Below are positions 1 to 8,484 of a stretch of DNA of 64,000 bases, piece by piece; within the stretch, counting starts at the first letter, position 1, and each line of letters opens with the position of its first letter. The DNA comes from Nocardia terpenica. GTDB taxonomy: Bacteria > Actinomycetota > Actinomycetes > Mycobacteriales > Mycobacteriaceae. The stretch is taken from positions 2,352,924 to 2,416,923 of the forward strand of contig NZ_JABMCZ010000003.1 of NCBI RefSeq assembly GCF_013186535.1. Reading direction: 5' to 3'. Both the position numbers and the translations under genes were made by a program. The notes under the pieces are model-generated. The model did not search any database, was not told the origin of the DNA, and worked only from the letters and a program-made list of their open reading frames with translations.

Positions 1-572
1 TGGGTGAGGTCGCGCCGGGTGGTACCGGTTCGGGTCTGTACGGCATGCTGATCCTGGCCGTGATCACGGTGTTCATCGCGGGCCTGATGGTCGGCCGCAC
101 CCCGGAGTACCTGGGTAAGAAGATCACCCCGCGCGAAATCAAGCTGGCCGCTTCGTATTTCCTGGTCAGCCCGCTGATCGTGCTGGTGGGGACCGCCATT
201 GCGATGGCGTTGCCGGGGGAGCGCGCGGGTATGGCGAACACGGGGGCGCACGGATTGTCGGAGGTGCTGTACGCGTTCACCTCCGCGGCCAACAACAACG
301 GCTCGGCGTTCGCGGGCCTGAGCGGCAATACCGTCTGGTGGAATACCGCGCTGGGTCTGGCCATGGTGTTGGGCCGGTTCATTCCGATCGTTTTCGTTCT
401 CGCACTGGCCGGTTCGCTGGCGCAGCAGGGCCACACCCCGGAGTCCGTCGGCACCCTGCCGACGCATCGGCCGCAGTTCGTCGGCATGGTGGCGGGTGTG
501 ACGGTCATCCTGGTCGCCCTCACCTTCTTGCCCGCGCTGGCGCTCGGGCCGCTCGCCGAAGGAATTCACTGA
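1..572 (+). CDS. kdpA: KdpA, potassium-binding subunit of the KdpFABC pump (3' part)
   Basis: KdpA is the ion channel-like membrane subunit that selects K+ for the KdpFABC uptake ATPase. Only the C-terminal part is present; the reading frame is open from base 3 and continues out of the window. The first visible residues, GEVAPGGTGSGLYGML, are a pore-loop segment typical of KdpA, and a later loop has the conserved SAANNNGSAFAGL. Three or four hydrophobic membrane segments follow before the TGA stop. One base separates it from kdpB, so the two are co-transcribed. The family assignment is secure. Whether kdpF lies upstream cannot be seen. Confidence 0.97.
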   Translation, partial: GEVAPGGTGSGLYGMLILAVITVFIAGLMVGRTPEYLGKKITPREIKLAASYFLVSPLIVLVGTAIAMALPGERAGMANTGAHGLSEVLYAFTSAANNNGSAFAGLSGNTVWWNTALGLAMVLGRFIPIVFVLALAGSLAQQGHTPESVGTLPTHRPQFVGMVAGVTVILVALTFLPALALGPLAEGIH

Positions 573-573
573 A

Positions 574-2727
574 ATGACAACCACTCTCGACACCGCTGCG
601 TCGAAACAGCAGCACTCGGCCGAGGCCAAGGGCCGGGTGGCGAGCGGCCTGTTCGATCCCAAGATGCTCGTCAAGTCGCTGCCCGACGCGGTCAGGAAAC
701 TGGATCCGCGCACGCTGTGGCGCAATCCGGTGATGCTGATCGTGGAGCTGGGTGCGGTCTGGTCGACCGTGCTCGCGATCTACAAACCGACCTTCTTCGC
801 CTGGGCGATCGTCGTATGGCTGTGGCTGACGGTGATTTTCGCCAACCTGGCCGAGGCCGTCGCCGAGGGGCGCGGCAAGGCCCAGGCCGATACATTGCGC
901 AAGGCCAAGACCGATACCGTCGCGCGGCGGTTGGTGGAATGGCATCCGGGGATCGAGCGCGTCACCGAGGAGAGCGTGGCGGCTCCGGAGTTGCAGCGTG
1001 GTGACTATGTCGTGGTCGAGGCCGGGCAGGTGATTCCCGGTGACGGCGATGTGGTGGAAGGTATTGCGTCGGTGGACGAGTCGGCCATCACCGGCGAATC
1101 CGCGCCGGTGATCCGGGAGTCCGGTGGTGACCGGTCCGCGGTCACCGGCGGTACCACCGTGCTGTCGGACCGGATCGTCGTGAAGGTCACCCAGGAGCCG
1201 GGTGGGTCGTTCATCGACAAGATGATCGCGCTGGTGGAAGGCGCCAGTCGGCAGAAGACGCCGAACGAGATCGCGCTGAACATCCTGCTGGCCGCGCTCA
1301 CCATCATATTCGTGTTCGCGGTGGCGACCCTGCAGCCGCTGGCGATCTTCTCCAAGGCCGACAACCCCGGTGTCGCCGACAGCCAGTCGCTGGACGTCAA
1401 CGGTGTGACCGGGATCGTGATGGTGTCGCTGCTGGTGTGCCTGATCCCGACCACCATCGGGGCGTTGCTGTCCGCGATCGGGATCGCGGGCATGGACCGA
1501 TTGGTGCAGCGCAATGTGCTGGCCATGTCGGGGCGCGCGGTCGAGGCCGCGGGCGATGTGAACACGCTGCTGCTGGACAAGACCGGCACCATCACCCTCG
1601 GCAACCGGCAAGCCGCGGACTTCGTGCCGATGCCGGGCGTGACGGCCGACGAGTTGGCCGATGCCGCACAGCTTTCCAGCCTCGCGGACGAGACCCCGGA
1701 GGGCCGGTCGATCGTGGTGTACGCCAAGCAGGCGTACAACAAGCGGGAGCGGACTCCCGGTGAGCTGGTCGGGGCCACGTGGGTGGAATTCACCGCGCAG
1801 ACCCGCATGTCGGGGGTGGACCTGTCCGACGGGCATCAGCTGCGCAAGGGCGCGGCCAGCGCCGTCACGGAATGGGTGCGGTCCTCGGGTGGCGCGGTGC
1901 CGGTCGAGCTGGGCCAGACCGTGGACGGGATCTCGGCTTCCGGCGGTACGCCGCTGGTGGTCGGTGAGATCGCCGGTGGCGCCGCGCGGGTGCTGGGCGT
2001 CATTCATCTGAAAGACGTTGTGAAGCAAGGCATGCGGGAGCGTTTCGATGAGATGCGCCGCATGGGTATCCGCACGGTGATGATCACCGGGGATAATCCG
2101 TTGACCGCGAAGGCGATTGCCGACGAGGCCGGTGTCGACGACTTCCTCGCCGAGGCCACCCCGGAGGACAAGCTGGCCCTGATCCGGAAGGAGCAGGATG
2201 GGGGCCGGTTGGTCGCGATGACCGGTGACGGCACCAACGATGCTCCCGCGCTGGCTCAGGCCGATGTGGGTGTGGCGATGAATACCGGGACCTCGGCGGC
2301 GAAGGAAGCCGGGAATATGGTGGATCTGGATTCGGATCCGACCAAGCTGATCGAGATCGTGGAGATCGGCAAGCAGTTGCTGATCACGCGGGGCGCGTTG
2401 ACGACGTTCTCGATCGCCAACGATATCGCCAAGTACTTCGCGATCATTCCGGCGTTGTTCGTGGCGCTGTTCCCGGGGCTGGACGTGTTGAACATTATGC
2501 GGTTGCACAGTCCGCAGTCGGCGATCCTGTCGGCGGTGATCTTCAATGCGATCGTCATCGTGCTGTTGATCCCGCTGGCGTTGCGGGGTGTGAACTATCG
2601 GCCCTCCAGTGCGTCGAAGTTGTTGAGCCGCAACCTCTACATCTATGGTCTGGGCGGGATCATCGCCCCGTTCATCGGTATCAAGCTGATCGACCTCGTC
2701 ATCATGTACCTCCCGGGGATGTCCTAA
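574..2727 (+). CDS. kdpB: KdpB, P-type ATPase catalytic subunit of the potassium pump
   Basis: KdpB is the P-type ATPase that energises high-affinity K+ uptake through KdpA. The 717-residue protein has the family's usual length. Visible landmarks are the actuator-domain TGES at about residue 173, the phosphorylation motif DKTGTIT with the Asp at residue 335, and the hinge motif TGDGTNDAPALAQAD at about residue 550. N-terminal and C-terminal hydrophobic segments form the membrane domain. The ATG is one base after the kdpA stop and the TAA stop overlaps the kdpC ATG (TAATG), so kdpABC is translationally coupled. No kdpD/kdpE lies downstream, so any sensor must be upstream or elsewhere. Confidence 0.98.
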   Translation: MTTTLDTAASKQQHSAEAKGRVASGLFDPKMLVKSLPDAVRKLDPRTLWRNPVMLIVELGAVWSTVLAIYKPTFFAWAIVVWLWLTVIFANLAEAVAEGRGKAQADTLRKAKTDTVARRLVEWHPGIERVTEESVAAPELQRGDYVVVEAGQVIPGDGDVVEGIASVDESAITGESAPVIRESGGDRSAVTGGTTVLSDRIVVKVTQEPGGSFIDKMIALVEGASRQKTPNEIALNILLAALTIIFVFAVATLQPLAIFSKADNPGVADSQSLDVNGVTGIVMVSLLVCLIPTTIGALLSAIGIAGMDRLVQRNVLAMSGRAVEAAGDVNTLLLDKTGTITLGNRQAADFVPMPGVTADELADAAQLSSLADETPEGRSIVVYAKQAYNKRERTPGELVGATWVEFTAQTRMSGVDLSDGHQLRKGAASAVTEWVRSSGGAVPVELGQTVDGISASGGTPLVVGEIAGGAARVLGVIHLKDVVKQGMRERFDEMRRMGIRTVMITGDNPLTAKAIADEAGVDDFLAEATPEDKLALIRKEQDGGRLVAMTGDGTNDAPALAQADVGVAMNTGTSAAKEAGNMVDLDSDPTKLIEIVEIGKQLLITRGALTTFSIANDIAKYFAIIPALFVALFPGLDVLNIMRLHSPQSAILSAVIFNAIVIVLLIPLALRGVNYRPSSASKLLSRNLYIYGLGGIIAPFIGIKLIDLVIMYLPGMS

Positions 2728-3635
2728 TGCGTATGTCAACTTGGATCCGGCAACACCTGGCCGCGCTGCGCGCGCTGCTGGTGCTCACGGTGATCACCGG
2801 AATCGTCTACCCGCTGGCGGTGTTCGTGGTCGCGCAGCTGCCCGGCCTGCACGACAAGGCCGACGGCTCGCTGATCACACACGACGGGAAGGTGGTGGGG
2901 TCCAGCCTGATCGGGCAGGCGTTCACCGATGGTAAGGGCGGCCCGCTGGTGCAGTACTTCCAGAGCCGCCCCTCCAACTCGGTGCCGTCGGATGGCAGCA
3001 TTCCCGACGGCTACGACCCGACCAACTCCGCGTTCGGCAATATGGGCCCGGAAAGCGTCGTCGACACCCTCGATACCGACCCGAAGAAGGCGAAACTGAG
3101 CCTGCTGTCCACGGTCTGCTCCCGCAGCAAGGCCGTCGGCGACCTCGAGCACGTGGACGGCAGCCGCCCGTTCTGCACCCCCGGCGGGGTCGGCGCGGTG
3201 CTGTCGGTCATGGGCCCGCGTGACCTGAAGGGCAACGTGAACAAGCCCACCAAGGTGATCAGCATCAACGAGGCCTGCCCGGCGACGCCGTTCCTCGCCT
3301 CGTACAAAGGCGTCAAGGTCGAGTGCGCCACCATCGGCGAAGACTACTCGGCCGGTCGGATCGTCCCCGTCAAGGGCGACACCTCGACCGCCACGGCGGT
3401 CCCGACCGACGCCGTCACCGCCTCGGGCTCGGGCCTGGACCCGAACATCTCCCCCGACTACGCGGCCATCCAGGTCGCCCGCGTCGCCCACGCCCGCGGC
3501 ATCACCCCCGACCAGGTCCGCACCCTGGTCACCGCCCACACCCAGGGCCGAGCCCTAGGCTTCATGGGCGAACCCCGAGTCAACGTCCTGGAACTCAACC
3601 TGGCCCTCGACAAGCAGTACCCATTCAAGGGCTGA
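2727..3635 (+). CDS. kdpC: KdpC, stabilising subunit of the potassium pump, with a large insertion
   Basis: KdpC is the single-span accessory subunit that assembles with KdpB and supports ATP use. The N-terminal membrane segment (about residues 15-36) is followed by recognisable KdpC sequence: GSSLIGQ, the YFQSRPS motif and the C-terminal QGRALGFMGEPRVNVLELN. At 302 residues it is about 100 longer than the usual KdpC of roughly 190-200. The extra stretch, about residues 112-225, sits in the extracytoplasmic part and has four cysteines (131, 150, 184, 200) that could form disulfides. The reading frame is continuous, so it is an insertion and not a frameshift artefact. A strong terminator follows. 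Confidence 0.95.
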   Translation: MRMSTWIRQHLAALRALLVLTVITGIVYPLAVFVVAQLPGLHDKADGSLITHDGKVVGSSLIGQAFTDGKGGPLVQYFQSRPSNSVPSDGSIPDGYDPTNSAFGNMGPESVVDTLDTDPKKAKLSLLSTVCSRSKAVGDLEHVDGSRPFCTPGGVGAVLSVMGPRDLKGNVNKPTKVISINEACPATPFLASYKGVKVECATIGEDYSAGRIVPVKGDTSTATAVPTDAVTASGSGLDPNISPDYAAIQVARVAHARGITPDQVRTLVTAHTQGRALGFMGEPRVNVLELNLALDKQYPFKG

Positions 3636-3655
3636 ACCCCGTCCCCGAACAACGC

Positions 3656-3692
3656 AAAGGCCGCCCCCTCTACCAAAGAGGAGGGCGGCCTT
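3656..3692 (+). terminator. Rho-independent terminator of kdpABC
   Basis: An 11-base GC-rich arm, AAGGCCGCCCC, pairs with GGAGGGCGGCCTT across a loop containing CTCTACCAAAGA. It begins about 20 bases after the kdpC stop. The downstream side is only moderately T-rich, as is usual in high-GC actinobacteria. It also separates kdp from the convergent antitoxin gene and may act in both directions. Confidence 0.8.
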
Positions 3693-3724
3693 CGCCTTTC
3701 GCGCCCGAACCGTATCGGTATTCG

Positions 3725-4042
3725 TCAGGCGATTGCCGCTATATCGCCGTCTTCGAAGTAGATCGCCTGATGAAGGCGTCCCCCCAGCGCCACGGCATAC
3801 CGCGCGAGAACATCCTGCCCCGAAATCTGCCCCCGCTCGATCTGCGACACCCGACCTTTGGTAACCCCCATCCGTTCCGCGATCTGCTGCTGGGTAAAAC
3901 CACGCTGCTTACGGAGCTCGGCCAGCCGATGTCCAACCATCTCCGCCAGCAACTCCTCCTTACCCGCGGCAACGGCCTGCTCACCTCCGGCCCGCTCGAC
4001 GAATTCCGTTCGGATGTCCTTCCATCGGGAGTATCCGGTCAT
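3725..4042 (-). CDS. XRE-family antitoxin (HigA-like)
   Basis: This 105-residue protein has a Cro/C1-type helix-turn-helix in its middle: RLAELRKQRGFTQQQIAERM followed by GVTKGRVSQIERGQ. I place the start at the ATG at 4042 because it overlaps the stop of the upstream toxin gene by four bases (ATGA), which couples the two. The frame is open further upstream, but that part lies inside the toxin gene. In toxin-first HigBA-type pairs the XRE protein neutralises the toxin and represses the operon. The C-terminal part (DVLARYAVALGG, then IYFEDGD) is usual for such antitoxins. Function is inferred from family and gene order. Confidence 0.85.
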   Translation of the reverse strand: MTGYSRWKDIRTEFVERAGGEQAVAAGKEELLAEMVGHRLAELRKQRGFTQQQIAERMGVTKGRVSQIERGQISGQDVLARYAVALGGRLHQAIYFEDGDIAAIA

Positions 4043-4404
4043 CGCCGACCCTCTTCTTCCTCTCGCCGCTCCATCAGATACGCCTCGTACCGTTGCTCCG
4101 CCAGCGGAATAGCGGTCCGGTACCACGAATTCCACCGATTGCACTTGTCACCGGCCACCAGCAGCACACATGCTCGCCACGGGTCGAACACGAACAGTAT
4201 GCGGACGGTCCCCGGCCGCAACTCTTTCAAGTTGGGGAGAGTCGATCCGACGATCGTATCGACCAGCGGCCGCCCCAGTCCGGGTCCGAACTCGGCCAGC
4301 ATGTCGATAGTCTGCACAACTCTCCGATAGTTCGCTTTGTCGAGCTGCATGATCCATTCGCGAACCTCGTTGACAACGTAGATCTCCCGCTCCTGGTCTG
4401 CCAC
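4039..4404 (-). CDS. RelE/HigB-like toxin (phage Gp49-type fold)
   Basis: This 121-residue protein matches the phage-derived Gp49-like/HigB toxins, which cleave mRNA on the ribosome. Supporting segments are the N-terminal VNEVREWIMQLDK helix, GPGLGRPLVDTI, the strand pair LKELRPGTVRILFVFDP, and WYRTAIPLAEQRYEAYL near the end. The GTG start has no purine-rich ribosome site before it. Instead TATACT sits eight bases upstream, so the message may be leaderless. The gene precedes its XRE antitoxin with a four-base overlap, the HigBA order. Host target and activity are inferred. Confidence 0.85.
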   Translation of the reverse strand: MADQEREIYVVNEVREWIMQLDKANYRRVVQTIDMLAEFGPGLGRPLVDTIVGSTLPNLKELRPGTVRILFVFDPWRACVLLVAGDKCNRWNSWYRTAIPLAEQRYEAYLMERREEEEGRR

Positions 4405-4431
4405 GGAGGAGAAGTATAGCTATCACTATAC
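4405..4431 (-). promoter_or_regulatory. Toxin-antitoxin promoter with palindromic operator
   Basis: On the minus strand, GTATAG-N6-CTATAC is a perfect 6-bp inverted repeat at 4414-4431. Its proximal half contains TATACT, a good actinobacterial -10 hexamer, placed eight bases before the GTG of the toxin gene. Operator and -10 therefore overlap, which fits autorepression by the XRE antitoxin. The spacing implies that transcription begins at or next to the start codon. Confidence 0.6.
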
Positions 4432-4580
4432 CGAGCGGAAGGTGAATCCGCGATCTTCGCGACAGCGCGCTGGCCTCGATCCCGGCCTGGTTGCTGTCCG
4501 CGCGGAATATGCGGAGCCCGCCCGCCCCGCCTCGCCCTGCGGACCGAAGGTCGACTGAGGGCCTGCGCTGGATTCTCGGG

Positions 4581-5807
4581 TCAGTGCAGGGCGCTGCCGG
4601 CGACCCAGTCGTCCCACGGCACGGTCCAGTCGCCGTTGTCCCAGGTTTGCAGGGGTGGGCCGCTGGTGTTGCGGACCTCGACGATGTCGCCGGGGATCGA
4701 CCAGTTGTAGAACCACTGGGCGTTGGCCTGGTTGAGGTTCAGGCAGCCGTGTGAGGTGTCGGTGTTGCCCTGCGCCCAGACGGTGGTGTCGAGCTGGTGC
4801 AGGTAGATGCCGTCGGCGCTGATGCGGGTGGCGTAGTAGATGGCCTCCTTGTAGCCGAGCCGGGAGTTGACCGGCAGGCCGTAGGTGGAGGAGTCCATGA
4901 TCACCGGATTGCCCTTGTCCATCACGGTGTAGACGCCCGAGGGAGTGTTGAAGTAGATGGTCTTCCCGCCGACCACCTCGCTGCCGCCGCGGCCCATGGA
5001 GGTGGGCATGGTGCGGATCAGCTTGCCGTTCTCGTACACCTGGACCTGTTTGGTGTTGTCGTCGGCGATGGACACGTGCGAGGGGCCGATGACGAACGAG
5101 GACTTGGAATCCTCCTGGCCGTACAGGCCCGGGCCCAGTTGCGCGCCATAGATATTGGCCTGCACGGTCACCTTCGTGCCCGGCGCCCAGTACTGCTGCG
5201 GCCGCCAGTGCGCATTGCGGTCGTCGAGCCAGTACCACGCGCCCTGCACCGGCGGATCGGTGGTGACCGTGAGCCGCTTCTCCGCGGCGGCCCGGTCCGG
5301 GATGTTCTCGTCGAAGTGGGCGACGATGACCGTGCCGACGCCGTAGGTGCCGCCGTCGGCCAGCGGCTGCCCGCCGGTGGTGGTCAGATACGCCTTGGTC
5401 TGATTGCTCGGCGTGATGGTGGAGAACGTGGCCGTGGTCGGGCCGCTCGGGCCGGAGATCGTCACGCCCTCGGCCTTGACCGTGTAGGTGTGGTCGTAGC
5501 CGAGCGGACCGGACGGTTTCCATGCGGTCTTGTCCGGCGTGAAGATGCCGTCCACGGGTTTGCCCTGCTCATTGGTCACGCTCACCGCGGTCAGGACCCC
5601 ATCGGACGCGCTCACCTCGATCTTGCCCAGCGGGTCGACGTTCTTGCTGCCGTCCCCGGGCGTCACCGAGATGATCGGTGCCGCCGGACCCGGTTTCGCC
5701 GGCGTCGAATTCGACGACGAGTCCGGATGGGATGAGCACGCGGCCATCAGCATCACGACCAGGGCGGACCCCAGTGCGATACCGAATCGGCAGCGGCGAC
5801 CTGACAT
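4581..5807 (-). CDS. L,D-transpeptidase, lipoprotein type (LdtMt2-like)
   Basis: L,D-transpeptidases make 3-3 cross-links in peptidoglycan at the outer face of the membrane. The 408-residue protein starts with a lipoprotein signal (hydrophobic stretch, then LMAAC, Cys at about residue 24). Two immunoglobulin-like regions (about residues 45-250) precede a YkuD catalytic domain. The active-site motif is SHGCLNLNQANAQWFYN, whose Cys is the nucleophile and whose SHGC is diagnostic. The architecture matches LdtMt2/LdtB of mycobacteria. An AGGAG ribosome site lies before the ATG. It is a single gene, with about 180 bases to the toxin gene upstream of its 3' side. Confidence 0.95.
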   Translation of the reverse strand: MSGRRCRFGIALGSALVVMLMAACSSHPDSSSNSTPAKPGPAAPIISVTPGDGSKNVDPLGKIEVSASDGVLTAVSVTNEQGKPVDGIFTPDKTAWKPSGPLGYDHTYTVKAEGVTISGPSGPTTATFSTITPSNQTKAYLTTTGGQPLADGGTYGVGTVIVAHFDENIPDRAAAEKRLTVTTDPPVQGAWYWLDDRNAHWRPQQYWAPGTKVTVQANIYGAQLGPGLYGQEDSKSSFVIGPSHVSIADDNTKQVQVYENGKLIRTMPTSMGRGGSEVVGGKTIYFNTPSGVYTVMDKGNPVIMDSSTYGLPVNSRLGYKEAIYYATRISADGIYLHQLDTTVWAQGNTDTSHGCLNLNQANAQWFYNWSIPGDIVEVRNTSGPPLQTWDNGDWTVPWDDWVAGSALH

Positions 5808-6116
5808 GGTGTCTCCTGCGCTCGCCGTGCGCCTGGGCGGACGGGCCCCCGCAGCGCACCAATCGCCTAACTGTCTTGACGGGTAGTTTACGGGTCGCCC
5901 GCGCGGCCCGGCACTCGAGGTGTTGCCCCAGGTTTACGTGGTGGCCAGCGGGGTACTCCCACTACCGATGTATGTCCCGAGAGCGGTTCGACCGCTGCTG
6001 CCGATAGCGGTGCGTAAGGATGCATGAGCTACGGGCCTCGGTCTGCAAGGGTGGAGAGCTATGAGGGAGCGCAGCGACCGATTGATCGACACAGCCAGCG
6101 CCGGTGAGGCGGCGGC

Positions 6117-6827
6117 ATGACCGCAAACCTGATGATCGTGGAGGACGACGACCGGGTACGCAGTGCCCTGCGGTTGGCAATGGAGGACGAGGGCTACGAC
6201 GTCGCCGAGGCCGAGGAGGCCGAGGACGCGCTCGAGCATCTGCGCGACAACGGGGCGCCGGATGTGATGATCGTCGACCTCATGCTGGGAGATATGGACG
6301 GCTTCTCCTGCATCCGGGAGATTCGCCGCGATCACGATGTGCCGATCATCGTGGTGAGCGCGCGCGACGACACCCATGACGTGGTGGCGGCGCTGGAGGC
6401 GGGGGCCGACGACTTCGTCACCAAGCCGTTCGAGATCAAGGAGATCACCGCCCGCATGCGCGCGCTGCGCCGGCGCGCCCAGCAGTTCGCCGAGCCACCC
6501 ACCCCGATGGAGGTGGTGCTCGACGCCGATCCCGATGCGCCCCTGCTGCTTTCGCCGGAGGGCGGCACCGTGCGGCGCGGCGACGAGGAACTGCACCTGA
6601 CGCTCACCGAATTCCGGCTGCTGTGCGAGCTGGCGGAGACCCCGGGCCGGGTGCTGTCGCGCAGCGTGCTGCTGGAAAGAGTCTGGGACCGCGGCTTTTT
6701 CGGCGACGAGCGGATCGTGGACGTGCATGTGCGCCGGTTGCGCACCAAGATCGAGCGGGATCCGTCCGAGCCCGCCGTCGTCGTGACGGTGCGCGGGCTC
6801 GGCTACCGACTCGATGTTCGGCGATAG
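6117..6827 (+). CDS. OmpR-family response regulator
   Basis: This 236-residue protein has an N-terminal receiver domain with the acidic cluster EDDD near residue 9, a phospho-acceptor Asp in IVDLMLGDMDG (about residue 51) and the conserved Lys in VTKPFE. The C-terminal winged helix ends in the typical VDVHVRRLRTKIE and TVRGLGYRLD. It resembles the CseB-like regulators of actinobacteria, but I cannot name an orthologue. The downstream kinase gene overlaps it by 14 bases, so they form one transcript. Its targets are unknown. The ectABCD operon begins about 80 bases after the kinase gene and is a possible target. Confidence 0.93.
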   Translation: MTANLMIVEDDDRVRSALRLAMEDEGYDVAEAEEAEDALEHLRDNGAPDVMIVDLMLGDMDGFSCIREIRRDHDVPIIVVSARDDTHDVVAALEAGADDFVTKPFEIKEITARMRALRRRAQQFAEPPTPMEVVLDADPDAPLLLSPEGGTVRRGDEELHLTLTEFRLLCELAETPGRVLSRSVLLERVWDRGFFGDERIVDVHVRRLRTKIERDPSEPAVVVTVRGLGYRLDVRR

Positions 6828-7842
6828 GCGTCGTCGCCTGCCTACACGCCAAAGTCTGCGTGGCCGTGCGGTTGTCGCGTTCGCCGCCACCGCCGGTCTG
6901 GTTTCCGCACTGCTCGTGGCCGTCGTCGCCGTCGTCGGCCGCGGCGTGTGGGAGACGCTGCTGCTGGGCGCGCTGTGCGGGACCGCGATCGGCGCGATCT
7001 TCGGATTATGGCTCAGTAGAAGGCTTCTGGAGCCGTTGCGTCAGGTGACCGGCACGGCCGCACGAATCGCGTCGGGCGAATTGGGCACGCGGCTACCGGA
7101 TACCGACGATCCGGACCTGGAACCGACTGTGGCGGCGTTCAATACGATGGTCGACTCGTTGCAGCGGCGCATCGATCGCGAGCGGCGGCTGGTCGGCGAC
7201 GTCAGCCACGAGCTGCGTACCCCGCTGACCACCCTCACCACCAGCGTCGGTGTCATGGCCCGTTACGAGGACGAGTTGCCCGAGCGCTCCCGCCGGGCAT
7301 TGGCCCTGGTACAGGCCGAACTCGATCATCTGCGTCGTTTGCTGGACGATTTGCTGGCCCTGGCCCGCGCCGAGGCGCGCATGCACGCCGCCGACGCGGA
7401 ACCGCTGTCGGTCCCCGATCTGCTCACCCACACCCTGGCCGAGCTGCGGTACCCGCCCGACCTGCTGTCGACGGCCACGGGCCGCGACGCCCTGGTCATC
7501 GGGCGCAAATTGGAGCTGGAGCGCGCGGTGGTGAACCTGCTGGACAACGCCCAGCGACACGGCGGCGGCGCGGTCGGGGTCGGTGTCGAACGCCGCGGCG
7601 ACGAGATCATCGTCACAGTCGACGACGCCGGACCCGGTGTCGCAGCCGAGGATCGGGAGCGGATCTTCGACCGTTTCGTCACGGTTCGGCGCAGCCGAAA
7701 ATCGGGCACCGGCACCGGAATCGGCCTGGCCCTGGTGGCGGAGACCGTCGCCGCGCACGGCGGAACGGTGTCGTGCACGGACCGGCCCGGCGGCGGCGCG
7801 CGCTTCACGGTGAAGCTACCCGGTATACCCCGGGAAAAGTGA
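6814..7842 (+). CDS. Sensor histidine kinase
   Basis: This 342-residue kinase has two hydrophobic segments (about residues 22-43 and 46-67) with hardly any residues between them, so it has almost no extracytoplasmic sensing domain. A HAMP region follows (LLEPLRQVTGTAARIASGEL). The dimerisation motif is DVSHELRTPLTT with His132. ATPase motifs are N-box NLLDNAQRH, DDAGPGV, and GTGTGIGLALV. It partners the overlapping regulator gene. Lack of an external loop suggests it senses the membrane state or a partner protein, as in intramembrane-sensing kinases. Its signal is not known. Confidence 0.92.
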   Translation: MFGDRRRRLPTRQSLRGRAVVAFAATAGLVSALLVAVVAVVGRGVWETLLLGALCGTAIGAIFGLWLSRRLLEPLRQVTGTAARIASGELGTRLPDTDDPDLEPTVAAFNTMVDSLQRRIDRERRLVGDVSHELRTPLTTLTTSVGVMARYEDELPERSRRALALVQAELDHLRRLLDDLLALARAEARMHAADAEPLSVPDLLTHTLAELRYPPDLLSTATGRDALVIGRKLELERAVVNLLDNAQRHGGGAVGVGVERRGDEIIVTVDDAGPGVAAEDRERIFDRFVTVRRSRKSGTGTGIGLALVAETVAAHGGTVSCTDRPGGGARFTVKLPGIPREK

Positions 7843-7883
7843 GGTAACTCACCAAAAACGCCTCTGTAACACGACCGTAAAGT
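7839..7883 (+). promoter_or_regulatory. Candidate operator and promoter of ectABCD
   Basis: GTGAG-gtaa-CTCAC at 7839-7852 is a 5-4-5 inverted repeat that overlaps the stop codon of the kinase gene. Downstream, TAAAGT at 7878-7883 fits the actinobacterial -10 consensus TANNNT and lies 40 bases before ectA. No convincing -35 box is seen. The palindrome may bind a repressor or activator of the ectoine operon. This is pattern evidence only. Confidence 0.4.
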
Positions 7884-7923
7884 AGCCGATCGGTTTGCCT
7901 CAAAGTTCGCGGGCAACCCTGGA

Positions 7924-8484
7924 ATGGTGATGCAGACCCGAACGCTGCCTTCTCCTCCCTCCGAGACCACGACCATCCGCACCCTGCGCCCCGGCGACGG
8001 GACCGCGCTGTGGCGGATCGCCGTGGACTCGCAGGTGTTGGACGCGAATTCGAGCTACGCGTACCTGCTCTGGTGTCGTGACTTCGCGGCCACCTCGGTG
8101 GTCGCCGAAATCGGTTCCGACATCGCGGGTTTCGTGACGGGTTACTTCCGCCCGCAGGCGCCGGACACGTTGTTCGTCTGGCAGGTCGCCGTCGATCACG
8201 CCTACCGCGGCAGGGGAATCGCCGTCTCGATGCTGGAGCGTCTGGTCGACAGCGTTGCCGGGCAGGGGATTTCGGCCCTGGAGACCACGGTCTCGCCGGA
8301 CAACGCGGCGTCGCTGGCGATGTTCGCCGCGCTGGCGCGCCGCCGCGGTGCGGAACTCACCAGGAGGCAGCTGTTCGGCCCCGAGGATTTTCCGGACGGG
8401 CACGAAGCCGAAGACCTGTACCGGATCGCGCCACTGCACACAGTGGCGCAGAGAGAGGAAGGGATCATCGATGACCACCGCTGA
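7924..8484 (+). CDS. ectA: L-2,4-diaminobutyrate acetyltransferase
   Basis: EctA acetylates L-2,4-diaminobutyrate at N-gamma using acetyl-CoA, the second step of ectoine synthesis. The 186-residue protein has the GNAT fold: the acetyl-CoA loop is in VAVDHAYRGRGIAVSMLERL, and EctA-specific segments include SSYAYLLWCRDFAATSVVAE and FVTGYFRPQ. Its last 14 bases overlap ectB. Two ATGs and one GTG lie together at the start (7924-7932) with a weak ribosome site, so the exact start is uncertain by two codons. Gene order ectABCD makes the assignment firm. Confidence 0.96.
   Translation: MVMQTRTLPSPPSETTTIRTLRPGDGTALWRIAVDSQVLDANSSYAYLLWCRDFAATSVVAEIGSDIAGFVTGYFRPQAPDTLFVWQVAVDHAYRGRGIAVSMLERLVDSVAGQGISALETTVSPDNAASLAMFAALARRRGAELTRRQLFGPEDFPDGHEAEDLYRIAPLHTVAQREEGIIDDHR

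Noticed and set aside
1..45. KdpA starting inside the window at base 45
   Set aside because: The frame is open from base 3 with KdpA-conserved residues before that ATG, so the gene begins upstream of the window.
520..2739. A 739-residue open frame opposite kdpB
   Set aside because: It is the antisense shadow of kdpB, rich in His, Arg and Gln, with no protein-like domains. High GC keeps such frames open.
7843..7923. A riboswitch ahead of ectA
   Set aside because: Only about 80 bases with a simple palindrome and a -10-like hexamer; no larger fold or known aptamer motif.
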